DNA of 64,000 bases from Porphyrobacter sp. (lineage in GTDB: Bacteria > Pseudomonadota > Alphaproteobacteria > Sphingomonadales > Sphingomonadaceae): positions 1 to 64,000 of the forward strand of contig WGLN01000004.1 of assembly GCA_016125555.1 (NCBI GenBank), read 5' to 3'. Shown in pieces: positions 1 through 7,539 of the stretch; within the stretch, counting starts at the first letter, position 1, and each line of letters starts with the position of its first letter. A program made the translations under genes and the position numbers. The notes under the pieces were generated by a model. It had not been told where the DNA came from. It did no database searches and worked only from the letters and a program-made list of their open reading frames with translations.

Positions 1-183
1 ATGTTGGTCTTGGTCATCGGGGTCTCCGTGTGGTCCGTGGTTGAAGTCGCCAAACTCCACCTCCACCATACACCTCGATGGCCACCCGGGATCACACCGT
101 CGACGGCGCTGAAATTACACCACGTGCTTGGACACTACCGTCAGTCGTCCCCGGGCACGAGCCCGGATACGAAAGGACGATTG

Positions 184-645
184 ATGCGAGACGATGACAA
201 TGCGCAGGTGCTGGCAAGGCTGGCGGCGCTGAAGGCCATGTCGGTCAGGGAACTGAAGGCCGACTGGGCAAAGCTGTTTGGCACCGAGGCGCCGAACAAC
301 AGCCGCCCGTTCCTGGAGCAGCGCCTGGCCTATCGGATTCAGGAGTTGACCTTCGGCGGCCTGTCGAAACCGGCACGCCAGCTGCTCGATGCCCTGGCCG
401 ACGAGGTCGAGGGCAAGAAGGTCAGGAAGTCGGTGATCAGCGACCCGCGCAACCCGGTGATCGGCACGCGCCTCGTGCGCGAATGGAACGGGGTGGAGCA
501 CGTCATCACCGTGCTGCGCGACGGGTTCGACTGGCAAGGCCGGCGCTACAAGACGCTCTCGGCAATTGCCCGCAAGATCACCGGCACGCAGTGGAACGGC
601 TACCGCTTCTTTGGCCTGCGGCCGACCCGGGGTAGCGCGGCATGA
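184..645 (+). CDS. DUF2924 domain protein of a recombinase module
   Basis: This encodes a 153-residue protein matching DUF2924, a short family usually found beside serine recombinases in alphaproteobacterial mobile elements. It is basic, with conserved-looking segments such as WNGVEHVITVL and GFDWQGRRYKTLSAIA in the C-terminal half. I chose the ATG at 184 because AGGA precedes it at good spacing; an upstream ATG at 1 is in frame, but its codons look non-coding. The stop overlaps the recombinase start (ATGA), so the two are probably translationally coupled. The biochemical role of the family is unknown; a recombination accessory or DNA-binding role is inferred from context. The first 183 bases of the window show no gene. 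Confidence 0.8.
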   Translation: MRDDDNAQVLARLAALKAMSVRELKADWAKLFGTEAPNNSRPFLEQRLAYRIQELTFGGLSKPARQLLDALADEVEGKKVRKSVISDPRNPVIGTRLVREWNGVEHVITVLRDGFDWQGRRYKTLSAIARKITGTQWNGYRFFGLRPTRGSAA

Positions 646-1964
646 GGGACGGCATTGCACCGGTGCGCCGCCTGCGCTGCGCCATCTACACCCGCAAGAG
701 TTCCGAAGAGGGGCTCGACATGGAGTTCAACAGCCTCGACGCCCAGCGCGAGTCCTGCGAGGCCTATATTGCCAGCCAACGCGCCGAAGGCTGGGTCTGC
801 ATGCGCGAACGCTACGACGACGGCGGATATTCAGGCGGATCGCTCGAACGGCCCGGCCTCAAGGCCCTGCTCGAAGACGTGGAGGCGGGGCTCGTCGACG
901 TCATCGTCGTCTACAAGATCGACCGCCTGTCGCGCTCGCTGATGGACTTCGCCAAGCTGGTCGAGGCCTTCGACCGCAACAACGTGACCTTCGTGTCGGT
1001 CACGCAGGCGTTCAACACCACGACCTCGATGGGCCGGCTGACGCTGAATATCCTGCTGTCGTTCGCCCAGTTCGAGCGCGAGGTCACCGGCGAACGCATC
1101 CGCGACAAGTTCGCTGCCAGCCGCGCCAAGGGCATGTGGATGGGCGGGTTCGTGCCGTGGGGTTACGACGTGGTCGACCGCAAGCTGGTCATCAATGAGG
1201 CCGAGGCCGAGCAGGTCCGCAATGTGTTCGAGCGGTTCGTCCGGCTGGGATCGGCGACCCTGCTGACCCGGGAGCTTGTGGCGGGCGGCACCCTGAACAA
1301 GCGCGGCAAGCCGATCGACAAAGGGTTCCTTTACAAGCTGTTTCGCAACCGGCTCTATCTTGGCGAGGCTGTCCACAAGGGCACCAGCTATCCCGGCGAG
1401 CATCAGGCGATCATCACGCCTGAACTGTGGGATCAGGTCCATGCGATCCTGCAGGAAAGTCCGCGCCAGCGCGCGGCGAACACTCGGGCGCAGGTGCCGG
1501 CGCTGCTGAAAGGGCTGATCTTCACCGACCGCGGCATTGCCATGACGCCGACGTTCACCCGCAAGGGGCAGCGGCTTTATCGGTACTACACGTCAATGGA
1601 TGCGATCCGGAATCGGGCGTGCGAAGGCCGCGAGGCATTTGTCCGGCTGAACGCCGGGGTGGTCGAGGGCGCGGTCATCCAGCAGATCCGCAAGCTGGTG
1701 CGCACGCCTGAAATTGCGGCCAAGGTCGCGGTGGTCCTGATGGACTGCGATTCCGTTTCGAACGACAATGACGTGGCCACCGCGCTCTCGGACTTCGACA
1801 GCCTCTGGGCCTCGCTGTTCCCGGCCGAGCAGGCCCGCATCGCCCGGCTGCTGATCGACCGGGTCACTGTCAGCGCCGAGGGCCTTGTGGTCGACCTGCG
1901 CACTGAAGGCCTCGGATCGGTCATCCGGGAAATGGTCACCCCCGAACGGAGACAAGCAGCATGA
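642..1964 (+). CDS. Serine recombinase (resolvase/invertase family)
   Basis: This encodes a 440-aa site-specific recombinase. The N-terminal resolvase domain carries the catalytic serine in the YTRKSSEEG motif near residue 17, followed by the usual IDRLSRSLMDF and FNTTTSMGRL segments and the FAQFERE helix. A central recombinase domain follows (KGFLYKLFRNRLYLGE). The zinc-ribbon stretch that usually follows (GLIFTDRGIAMTP) lacks the expected first CxxC pair, and the coiled-coil tail is short, so this is a compact member. It overlaps the DUF2924 gene by 4 bases and the next gene by 4 bases. It probably mobilised, or still mobilises, the island that carries the CRISPR locus; that link is inferred. 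Confidence 0.92.
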   Translation: MRDGIAPVRRLRCAIYTRKSSEEGLDMEFNSLDAQRESCEAYIASQRAEGWVCMRERYDDGGYSGGSLERPGLKALLEDVEAGLVDVIVVYKIDRLSRSLMDFAKLVEAFDRNNVTFVSVTQAFNTTTSMGRLTLNILLSFAQFEREVTGERIRDKFAASRAKGMWMGGFVPWGYDVVDRKLVINEAEAEQVRNVFERFVRLGSATLLTRELVAGGTLNKRGKPIDKGFLYKLFRNRLYLGEAVHKGTSYPGEHQAIITPELWDQVHAILQESPRQRAANTRAQVPALLKGLIFTDRGIAMTPTFTRKGQRLYRYYTSMDAIRNRACEGREAFVRLNAGVVEGAVIQQIRKLVRTPEIAAKVAVVLMDCDSVSNDNDVATALSDFDSLWASLFPAEQARIARLLIDRVTVSAEGLVVDLRTEGLGSVIREMVTPERRQAA

Positions 1965-2344
1965 GCACGCCCAGCACCATGCGGGTGTTTATCCCGCTCA
2001 CCATCCGCAAGCGCAACGGACGGCCGAAGATCGTCCCGCCTGCGGACATGGTGCCCGACACCGGCGGGGTTGATCCGCATGTGCTGAAGGCGATCGCCAA
2101 GGCGTGGAGCTGGCGGCGGAAGCTGGAAAGCGGCACGGTGGGGACCATTCAGGACATCGCGGATGCCGAGAAGGTGACACATCCCTACGCGGGCCGACTG
2201 CTCAGGCTGGCCTATCTCGCGCCTGACGTACTTAAACGGCTGCTAATCGCACGCAACGTGCCCGCCGCCTCGCTCAAGGAACTCATCGCTGCCGCCGACC
2301 TGCCATGGTGCGAGCAGCCAGCGGCGGTGTTCGGGGCGGAATAA
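1961..2344 (+). CDS. Small HTH-like protein of the recombinase module
   Basis: This encodes a 127-aa protein of unknown function. It starts with a basic segment (IPLTIRKRNGRPKIV) and then a predicted helical region. In that region, GTIQDIADAEKVTHPYAGRL resembles the helix-turn-helix often found at the end of alphaproteobacterial recombinase operons. Its ATG overlaps the recombinase stop codon, so it is the third gene of the same coupled unit. A role as a recombination directionality or DNA-binding factor is plausible but inferred only from position and the HTH-like sequence. Confidence 0.72.
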   Translation: MSTPSTMRVFIPLTIRKRNGRPKIVPPADMVPDTGGVDPHVLKAIAKAWSWRRKLESGTVGTIQDIADAEKVTHPYAGRLLRLAYLAPDVLKRLLIARNVPAASLKELIAAADLPWCEQPAAVFGAE

Positions 2345-2484
2345 CGGCGCGCCCCGGAGCCACGCCATTTTGCGAAACCTCGTAAAAGTGGTTGTCGCTT
2401 GATACTTGCTACTGGCATGAAACAATCGGGCGAACACTGAGTGGGGCCACAGATAATGTATGCCGCGCCCTTCCAAGAGGCGAT
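2345..2484. other. Gap between recombinase module and tracrRNA
   Basis: There is no coding sequence here. It is the left part of the 289-bp gap upstream of cas9. No clear promoter or terminator was found except the strong stem at its right edge, which is assigned to the tracrRNA 3' end. Confidence 0.5.
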
Positions 2485-2597
2485 GCGGCGCCCTCGCTAT
2501 ACGAAGGCGCCGCAAGGAACCGGCCGTGTCTTTGGGATGCCGAGCCCACACGAAGAGACTTTTGCTTGCGAAAAGCAGCCCCTTCTCGTTCTGCTAG
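2485..2597 (-). ncRNA. tracrRNA of the type II-C system
   Basis: Positions 2575-2597 match the CRISPR repeat at 22 of 23 bases and form the anti-repeat. Read on the minus strand, the RNA begins with the anti-repeat (CTAGCAGAACGAGAAG...) and continues into a CTTTT/AAAAG stem-loop at about 2560-2576. It then has a GGGCTCGGCATCCC segment and ends in a 12-bp stem at 2485-2513. The pair that is T.G on the minus strand would be a C.A mismatch on the plus strand, which favours the minus orientation. From memory, the order and wording of these elements closely resemble the tracrRNA of Parvibaculum lavamentivorans. The exact 3' end is uncertain because no T-run follows the last stem. Confidence 0.85.
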
Positions 2598-2600
2598 GAT
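2592..2600 (+). promoter_or_regulatory. Candidate cas9 extended -10 inside the anti-repeat
   Basis: TGC TAGGAT (2592-2600) is a good extended -10 facing cas9, with no convincing -35. It would start a transcript near 2607, about 16 bases before the GGAGGT ribosome-binding site. It lies in the anti-repeat DNA, so it overlaps the tracrRNA 5' end. Confidence 0.4.
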
Positions 2601-2603
2601 TTC

Positions 2604-2631
2604 ATGCTAGCAATATGCGCCGGGAGGTCAA
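2604..2631 (-). promoter_or_regulatory. tracrRNA promoter
   Basis: On the minus strand, TTGACC (2626-2631) is separated by 16 bases from TAGCAT (2604-2609), which is preceded by TGC as an extended -10. A start about 7 bases further falls at about 2597, the first base of the anti-repeat. The -35 overlaps the cas9 Shine-Dalgarno sequence. This is a sequence-based prediction. Confidence 0.65.
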
Positions 2632-2633
2632 GT

Positions 2634-5600
2634 ATGGCATCAGAACTCATCTTTGGTTTCGACATCGGCACCACGTCCATCGGGTCGGCCGTCGTAAGGA
2701 TGGACAGCACTTCTGGCACTGGCGACATTGTTCATTTGGGGGTTCGCATCTTTCCTGAAGCGCGCGACCCAGACGGCGTCCCCTTGAACCAGGAACGCCG
2801 GAAGCGGCGCATGATGCGTCGCCAGTTGCGGCGGCGACGCACAAGACGGCGCGATCTCAACCAATTTCTGCACGAGGCGGGTCTGCTGCCCGAATTCAGC
2901 AAGGCGAAAGGTTCGGCGTGGGCCGAAGCTATGGCGCTGGATCCATGGCAGTTGCGAGCGAAAGCAACGAGCGAGCAACTCGGTTCTGTCGAACTTGGCC
3001 GCGCGCTCTATCACCTCGCGCAACGCCGCCATTTCCGGGGCCGCGATCTGGAAGGTTCTGCCGAAGTAGCTGATGGCAACACGGACACGGCGAGTGCCGA
3101 AGAACAGAAAGCGGCATCCCAGCGCGAGAAGGATCGCGGCGCCCTGAAGGCCTCGGGCCGCACACTTGGCGCCTTCATTGCCGCCATCCCGGAACGTGGG
3201 GAGCGGCGGCGCGGGCATCATTTTTCACGGGACGATGTCGCCGCCGAGTTCCGCGCCATCGTCGCGGCGCAGGCGTCCCATTACGCGCAGCTGCGCGATG
3301 CCGACTTCGTGTCGGCGCTTGAACAGACGATCTTCGACCAGAAGCCGGTATTCTGGCGCAAGGCCACGCTCGGGGAATGCCGCTTCGTGCCCGGCGCTGA
3401 ATTGGCCGCCTCGGCCTCCTGGGTGGCGCAGGAAAAGCGCATGCTCGAAAAGCTCAACAATCTGCGCATCGAGGAGGGCAATGGCCGCCCGCTGGACGAG
3501 CAGGAGCGCGCGGCCCTGCTCGCCCTACTGCGCACGCAGGATAGTGCGACCTGGGGTGGAATCCGCCGACACCTCAAGCTCTATTGGCGCAAGCATGATC
3601 TGCCCGAGAAGCCGACGTTCAATCTGGAACGCGGCGGCGAAAAGGGACTGGTTGGCAACCGACTGGAAAACCGGCTGGCGGCGATCATGGGCGAGCGCTG
3701 GAATGCCGATCCGGACCTGCGAGACCGGATGCGCCGTGAAATCCATGCCCGCCTCTATGCCTGCGATTATGGCCAGATCGGCAGACGCATCGTCATCCTG
3801 CGCGAGGCAAAGCGACGGGCCGAGCGCGCCGCCGAGCGTGATCGCCTCAAGGCGGATTTCGCTCTGACCGACGAACAGGCCGATTGCCTCGCCAATCTGA
3901 CCTTTGCCTCGGGCTGGGAGCCGTTCTCTGAGGATGCCCTATGGCAATTCCTGCCGCGCCTGCAAGCGGGCGCCATCTTCGGTAGCCTCCTGGCCAGCCA
4001 CGAAGAGGAAGGCTGGCGCACCACCACCTTTCCAAACCGCGTCCAGCCGACGGGCAGCTGGGTCGATCGCCTGCCCACGCCCGGCAAAAGCCGAGACGAG
4101 GTTGAGCGCCAGAAGTCCATCCGCAACCCCACCGTGCTGCGTGTGCAGAACGAATTGCGCAAGGTGGTCAACAACCTGATCGCCGTTCACGGGCGGCCCG
4201 ACCGCATCCGGGTTGAAGTGGCGCGTGAGGTGGGCAAGTCGGCCCGCGAGCGGTCCGAGGATCTGAAGCGCAACCGGGACCGTGAGAAGGAGCGCAAGAA
4301 AGCCGCAGAGGAACTCCAGAAGGGCGGCATTGCCCAGCCTACCCGTGACGATATCGAAAAGTGGCTGTTGTGGGAGGAGTGCAATCGCCAATGCCCCTAC
4401 ACCGGGAAGATGATCAGCTTTGACGCCTTGTTCAAGCACGGCGAGTTCCAGGTGGAACATATCTGGCCGCGCTGGCGCTCGCTGGATGACAGCTTCGCCA
4501 ACAAGACGCTCTGTCATCGCGACTTCAATCTGACAAAGTCCAATCGCACGCCGTTCGAGGCGTTCGAGCATGATGCCGAGGGGTGGGAAGCTGCGCTCAC
4601 GCGGGTTCGTGCCTTTGCCGGTCCGCCGGGACGTGCAGCCATCAAGGTCCGCCGTTTTGCCGCAACTGAAATCCCTGCTGACTTCGCTGCCCGCCAGCTC
4701 ACCGACACCGGCTATGCCGCGCGCCAGGCGGTGGGGTTCCTGAAAATGCTGTTCCCTGATCTTGGGCAGGCGGGTGAGGTGCGCGTAGCCACTCTGTCCG
4801 GTCGGGTCACGTCGCGGCTGCGGCACAATTGGGGCCTGAACAACATCCTTTCGGACAACGGCGAGAAGACCCGCGCTGATCATCGGCATCATGCCATCGA
4901 CGCGCTGGTGGCGGCACTCGCTCATCCCGGCTTCACGCAGCGCCTGTCGCGCTGGTTCCAGGCGCGCGATGCGGCGACGCCGCAGCCCGAGCCGCCGCTT
5001 GATCCGCCGTTCGCCGATGTGCGAGCGCAGGCGACGCGCAAGGTAGCGGACATCGTTGTGTCCCACCGCGTCCGTCGCAAGGTCTCCGGCCCCCTGCACA
5101 AGGACACCACTTATGGCGATGCCGGCCCTGCTGAGGGAAGCGGCGGCATCGCCTACCGCTGGTTCGTGACGCGAAAACCGGTGGAGGCGCTGACGAAATC
5201 GCTGCTGGCCGATGACGAGGCCTGGCCCGACACGCATGTGCACGACCGGGTCCGCGCCTGGGTCGAAGCGCATGGCGGTGATCCCAAGAAGGCCTTTGTG
5301 AACGGCTATCCCACCGTGTCCGACGGCGGCACGCCGATCCGCAAGGTGCGCATCCGCTTCAAGCAGCAGGCAAAACTGATGGCGCCCCTGAAGAACGGCT
5401 ACGCCGATCTGGGCAACAATCATCATATGGCTGTGTTCCGGCATCCTGATGGCCGGGTCGAAACCGAGATCGTCAGCTTGTTCGAAGCGGCTGACAGATT
5501 GCGCAAACACCAGCCGGTGATCCACAAGTCGCTGAACGGCGCACCACTGGTGATGTCGCTGGCACAGGGGGACACGCTGTCTTTCCCCGATGGCAAGCTA

Positions 5601-5774
5601 AAAGGGCTGTGGATCGTGCAAGGCGTGTGGTCCGCCGGCCCCATCGTGCTCTGGCGCGCCGAGGATGCCACCGGCAGTAGCGTGTTCCGCCCGACCGCTG
5701 CCTCTATCCTGAAGTCTGGCGGCCGAAAGGTGGCAGTTGATCCCATCGGCCACATCCGCCCGGCGCGCGACTGA
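2634..5774 (+). CDS. cas9: Cas9 endonuclease, type II-C
   Basis: This encodes a 1046-aa RNA-guided DNA nuclease. The start at 2634 follows GGAGGT (2623-2628). Domains in order: RuvC-I (FGFDIGTTSIGSAVV, D10), an Arg-rich bridge helix (about 50-75), the REC lobe, RuvC-II (IRVEVARE, E528), HNH (CPYTG, then EHIWPR with E608/H609 and N623 in NKTL), RuvC-III (HHAIDALVAAL, H753/D756), and a C-terminal PAM-interacting region. All catalytic positions expected by comparison with SpCas9 are present, so it should be active. The size and the lack of csn2 or cas4 indicate subtype II-C. The stop overlaps the cas1 start by one base. The PAM cannot be deduced here. Confidence 0.98.
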   Translation: MASELIFGFDIGTTSIGSAVVRMDSTSGTGDIVHLGVRIFPEARDPDGVPLNQERRKRRMMRRQLRRRRTRRRDLNQFLHEAGLLPEFSKAKGSAWAEAMALDPWQLRAKATSEQLGSVELGRALYHLAQRRHFRGRDLEGSAEVADGNTDTASAEEQKAASQREKDRGALKASGRTLGAFIAAIPERGERRRGHHFSRDDVAAEFRAIVAAQASHYAQLRDADFVSALEQTIFDQKPVFWRKATLGECRFVPGAELAASASWVAQEKRMLEKLNNLRIEEGNGRPLDEQERAALLALLRTQDSATWGGIRRHLKLYWRKHDLPEKPTFNLERGGEKGLVGNRLENRLAAIMGERWNADPDLRDRMRREIHARLYACDYGQIGRRIVILREAKRRAERAAERDRLKADFALTDEQADCLANLTFASGWEPFSEDALWQFLPRLQAGAIFGSLLASHEEEGWRTTTFPNRVQPTGSWVDRLPTPGKSRDEVERQKSIRNPTVLRVQNELRKVVNNLIAVHGRPDRIRVEVAREVGKSARERSEDLKRNRDREKERKKAAEELQKGGIAQPTRDDIEKWLLWEECNRQCPYTGKMISFDALFKHGEFQVEHIWPRWRSLDDSFANKTLCHRDFNLTKSNRTPFEAFEHDAEGWEAALTRVRAFAGPPGRAAIKVRRFAATEIPADFAARQLTDTGYAARQAVGFLKMLFPDLGQAGEVRVATLSGRVTSRLRHNWGLNNILSDNGEKTRADHRHHAIDALVAALAHPGFTQRLSRWFQARDAATPQPEPPLDPPFADVRAQATRKVADIVVSHRVRRKVSGPLHKDTTYGDAGPAEGSGGIAYRWFVTRKPVEALTKSLLADDEAWPDTHVHDRVRAWVEAHGGDPKKAFVNGYPTVSDGGTPIRKVRIRFKQQAKLMAPLKNGYADLGNNHHMAVFRHPDGRVETEIVSLFEAADRLRKHQPVIHKSLNGAPLVMSLAQGDTLSFPDGKLKGLWIVQGVWSAGPIVLWRAEDATGSSVFRPTAASILKSGGRKVAVDPIGHIRPARD

Positions 5775-6706
5775 TGCTGCGGAAGACGATCGAGATTGCC
5801 ACGCCCGGCACCCGCCTGTCGGTCTCGCACCGGCAGCTGGTGATTGAACGGCCGGAACTGCCCAAGGCGACCGTGCCGATCGAGGATCTAGGCGTACTGG
5901 TAATCGACGACGGCCGGGCCAGCCATACCCAGGCGGTGTTCATCGAATGCCTAGCCGCCGGCGCCACCGTCATCATCACCGGCCGCGATCACCTGCCGGC
6001 CGGCATGATGCTGCCGATGGACGGGCATCATGCACTCACCGAACGGCACTGGGCGCAGGTGGAGGCTGGCGCGCCTTTGCGCAAGCGACTCTGGCAGGCG
6101 CTTGTTGCGGCCAAGCTGCGCCAGCAGGGGCGCGTGTTGAAAGAGACCGGCAAGGACGACGCCGGCCTGACGGCACTTGCCGGCCGTGTCCGCTCCGGAG
6201 ACCCGGACAATCTGGAGGCACAGGGCGCGCAGCGATATTGGCCGAAACTGTTCGGCCGGAAGTTCCGCCGGGATCGCAGCGCGGACGATGCCAATGCTCT
6301 GCTCAACTATGGCTATGCCATCGTGCGCGCCGCCTGTGCCCGTGCGCTAGTGGCATCCGGCTTGATCCCCTCGCTTGGCGTCTGGCACCGCAACCGTTCC
6401 AACCCCTTCTGCCTTGCCGATGATCTGCTGGAACCCTGGCGGCCGATCGTGGACTGGAAGGTGCACGGCATCATGCAGGATGCCGAAGCGCCGAAAAACC
6501 TGGACGACCGGTCGACCCGCGCCGCCCTGCTTGCTATCTTCAACGAGACAGTGCTGCTGGCCAGCAGGCGCTGGCCGCTGCTGCTCGGCATCGAACAGTC
6601 GGCCGCCAGTCTCGCCAAGGCGCTGACGCAGAACAACCGCGACGCGCTCATCCTGCCCGAAAGCCTGCCGCTGCCGCCGGACCTGCTCGACAATGGCGCG
6701 GGCTGA
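5774..6706 (+). CDS. cas1: Cas1 spacer integrase
   Basis: This encodes a 310-aa type II Cas1, the integrase subunit that inserts protospacers at the array with Cas2. An N-terminal beta domain is followed by the helical catalytic domain. The metal-binding triad is visible as E148 in NLEAQGAQRYW, H205 in GVWHRN and E220 in DDLLEPWRP. It starts one base inside the cas9 stop (TGATG) and overlaps cas2 by 14 bases, so cas9-cas1-cas2 is one translationally coupled operon. Length is normal for type II Cas1 and no disruption is seen. Confidence 0.97.
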   Translation: MLRKTIEIATPGTRLSVSHRQLVIERPELPKATVPIEDLGVLVIDDGRASHTQAVFIECLAAGATVIITGRDHLPAGMMLPMDGHHALTERHWAQVEAGAPLRKRLWQALVAAKLRQQGRVLKETGKDDAGLTALAGRVRSGDPDNLEAQGAQRYWPKLFGRKFRRDRSADDANALLNYGYAIVRAACARALVASGLIPSLGVWHRNRSNPFCLADDLLEPWRPIVDWKVHGIMQDAEAPKNLDDRSTRAALLAIFNETVLLASRRWPLLLGIEQSAASLAKALTQNNRDALILPESLPLPPDLLDNGAG

Positions 6707-7055
6707 AGCACCATCGACCTATCCCATCCAACCCTGGGGGTGGCGCAGCATGTGGGTGATCGCCATGTTCGATCTGCCGGTGGACACCAAGGCGGCCCGC
6801 CGCGCGTATGCCCGCTTCCGCAAGGACCTGCTGGAAGACGGCTTCACCATGATGCAGTTTTCCATCTATATTCGCCACTGCGCGTCCATCGACAATGCCG
6901 AGATGCACGCCACACGCATGGGCGCCAAGGTGCCGGAAAAGGGAGAGGTGCGATTCCTGACCATCACCGACAATCAGTTCGGCCGGATCAAGGTGTATGT
7001 CGGCAAAAAGCGGGACAAGCCCGCCCCCGCGCCGTCCCAGCTTCAGCTTTTCTGA
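6693..7055 (+). CDS. cas2: Cas2 adaptation protein
   Basis: This encodes a 120-aa Cas2, the dimeric partner of Cas1 in spacer acquisition. The ferredoxin-like fold begins at MWVIAMFDLPV, where the conserved Asp follows the first strand, and continues through FRKDLLEDGFTMMQFSIYIR. A roughly 19-residue N-terminal extension precedes the domain if the ATG at 6693 is used. That start overlaps the end of cas1; an internal ATG at 6750 is the alternative. It is the last gene of the cas operon and converges on the minus-strand array transcript. Confidence 0.95.
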   Translation: MARAEAPSTYPIQPWGWRSMWVIAMFDLPVDTKAARRAYARFRKDLLEDGFTMMQFSIYIRHCASIDNAEMHATRMGAKVPEKGEVRFLTITDNQFGRIKVYVGKKRDKPAPAPSQLQLF

Positions 7056-7059
7056 ACGC

Positions 7060-7102
7060 AGAAAAGGAAAAGCCCCCGCGTTTCCAGATGGTTACGCGAG
7101 GG
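7060..7102 (-). terminator. Intrinsic terminator of the CRISPR array transcript
   Basis: On the minus strand a 9-bp stem (7094-7102 with 7073-7081, one T.G pair, 12-nt loop) is followed by the T-rich CTTTTCCTTTT tail. On the plus strand the wobble becomes a mismatch and no T-run follows. It lies 3 bp beyond the first repeat, which supports transcription of the array towards cas2. Confidence 0.75.
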
Positions 7103-7105
7103 CGG

Positions 7106-7341
7106 GTTCTAGCAGAACGAGAAAGGGCTGCAATCCGCAGCAAGTAGGTCTGCGGCTTCCTGCGCCCGAGCGTTCTAGCAGAACGAGAAAGGGCTGCAAT
7201 CCGCAGCATGGCTAAGGTGCCTCACCTTCCGCTCCGGGGTTCTAGCAGAACGAGAAAGGGCTGCAATCCGCAGCGCCCGCGCGCTGCTCTCCAGCGTCCC
7301 TTGGGGTTCTAGCAGAACGAGAAAGGGCTGCAATCCGCAGC
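7106..7341 (-). CRISPR. Type II-C CRISPR array, 4 repeats and 3 spacers
   Basis: Four identical 36-nt repeats lie at 7106-7141, 7172-7207, 7239-7274 and 7306-7341. The spacers are 7142-7171 (30 nt), 7208-7238 (31) and 7275-7305 (31). In the inferred crRNA orientation (minus strand) the repeat begins GCTGCGGATTGCAGC, a 5-bp hairpin, and ends CTGCTAGAAC. The minus orientation rests on the tracrRNA, the terminator at 7060-7102 and the embedded promoter. All repeats are perfect, with no decayed end, so the array looks young or has been reset. No AT-rich leader is visible. Spacer targets cannot be determined here. Confidence 0.97.
7306..7333 (-). promoter_or_regulatory. Repeat-embedded crRNA promoter (present in all four repeats)
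   Basis: Within each repeat, read on the minus strand, TTGCAG is followed after 16 bases by TAGAAC, preceded by TGC. Positions given are for the rightmost repeat. Spacing and extended -10 match those of the tracrRNA promoter. Starts would fall about 6-7 bases into each spacer and leave about 24 nt of guide, as known for Neisseria meningitidis type II-C. The prediction comes from sequence only. Confidence 0.55.
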
Positions 7342-7526
7342 ATATCGCTTCCCAACCGGGCTGAAGCACGGCTGGAAAGCGATCGCCGCTGAAGCGGCGG
7401 GCTCGGCAGCGAATGTGCCGCAAGGGGAGGAGAGCAGGATCCACGCCCACTTGCACCGCCGAGCATTGTCGTCACGGTACTGGCGGTTGCAGCCATCTCG
7501 CCTGCCGGGATTGGGCACAAAAGGTA

Positions 7527-7539
7527 TCGAACCCTCGAT
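7527..7539 (-). repeat. 13-bp duplicate of the tRNA-Ser T-arm
   Basis: TCGAACCCTCGAT occurs here and again inside tRNA-Ser at 7761-7773, in the same orientation and 234 bp apart. It could be a remnant attachment site of an element that used the tRNA 3' end. Thirteen bases is short, so chance or conserved T-loop wording remains possible. Confidence 0.35.

Noticed and set aside
3939-5525. Long open frame on the minus strand inside cas9
   Set aside because: It is a high-GC shadow of cas9. The protein has no recognisable domain and no ribosome-binding site was found.
7106-7341. CRISPR array transcribed on the plus strand, with a plus-strand tracrRNA running into cas9
   Set aside because: The plus-strand reading would let the 5' part of the repeat pair with the anti-repeat. 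But the downstream tracrRNA body, the G.U-consistent stems, the terminator tail and the promoters all fit only the minus strand.
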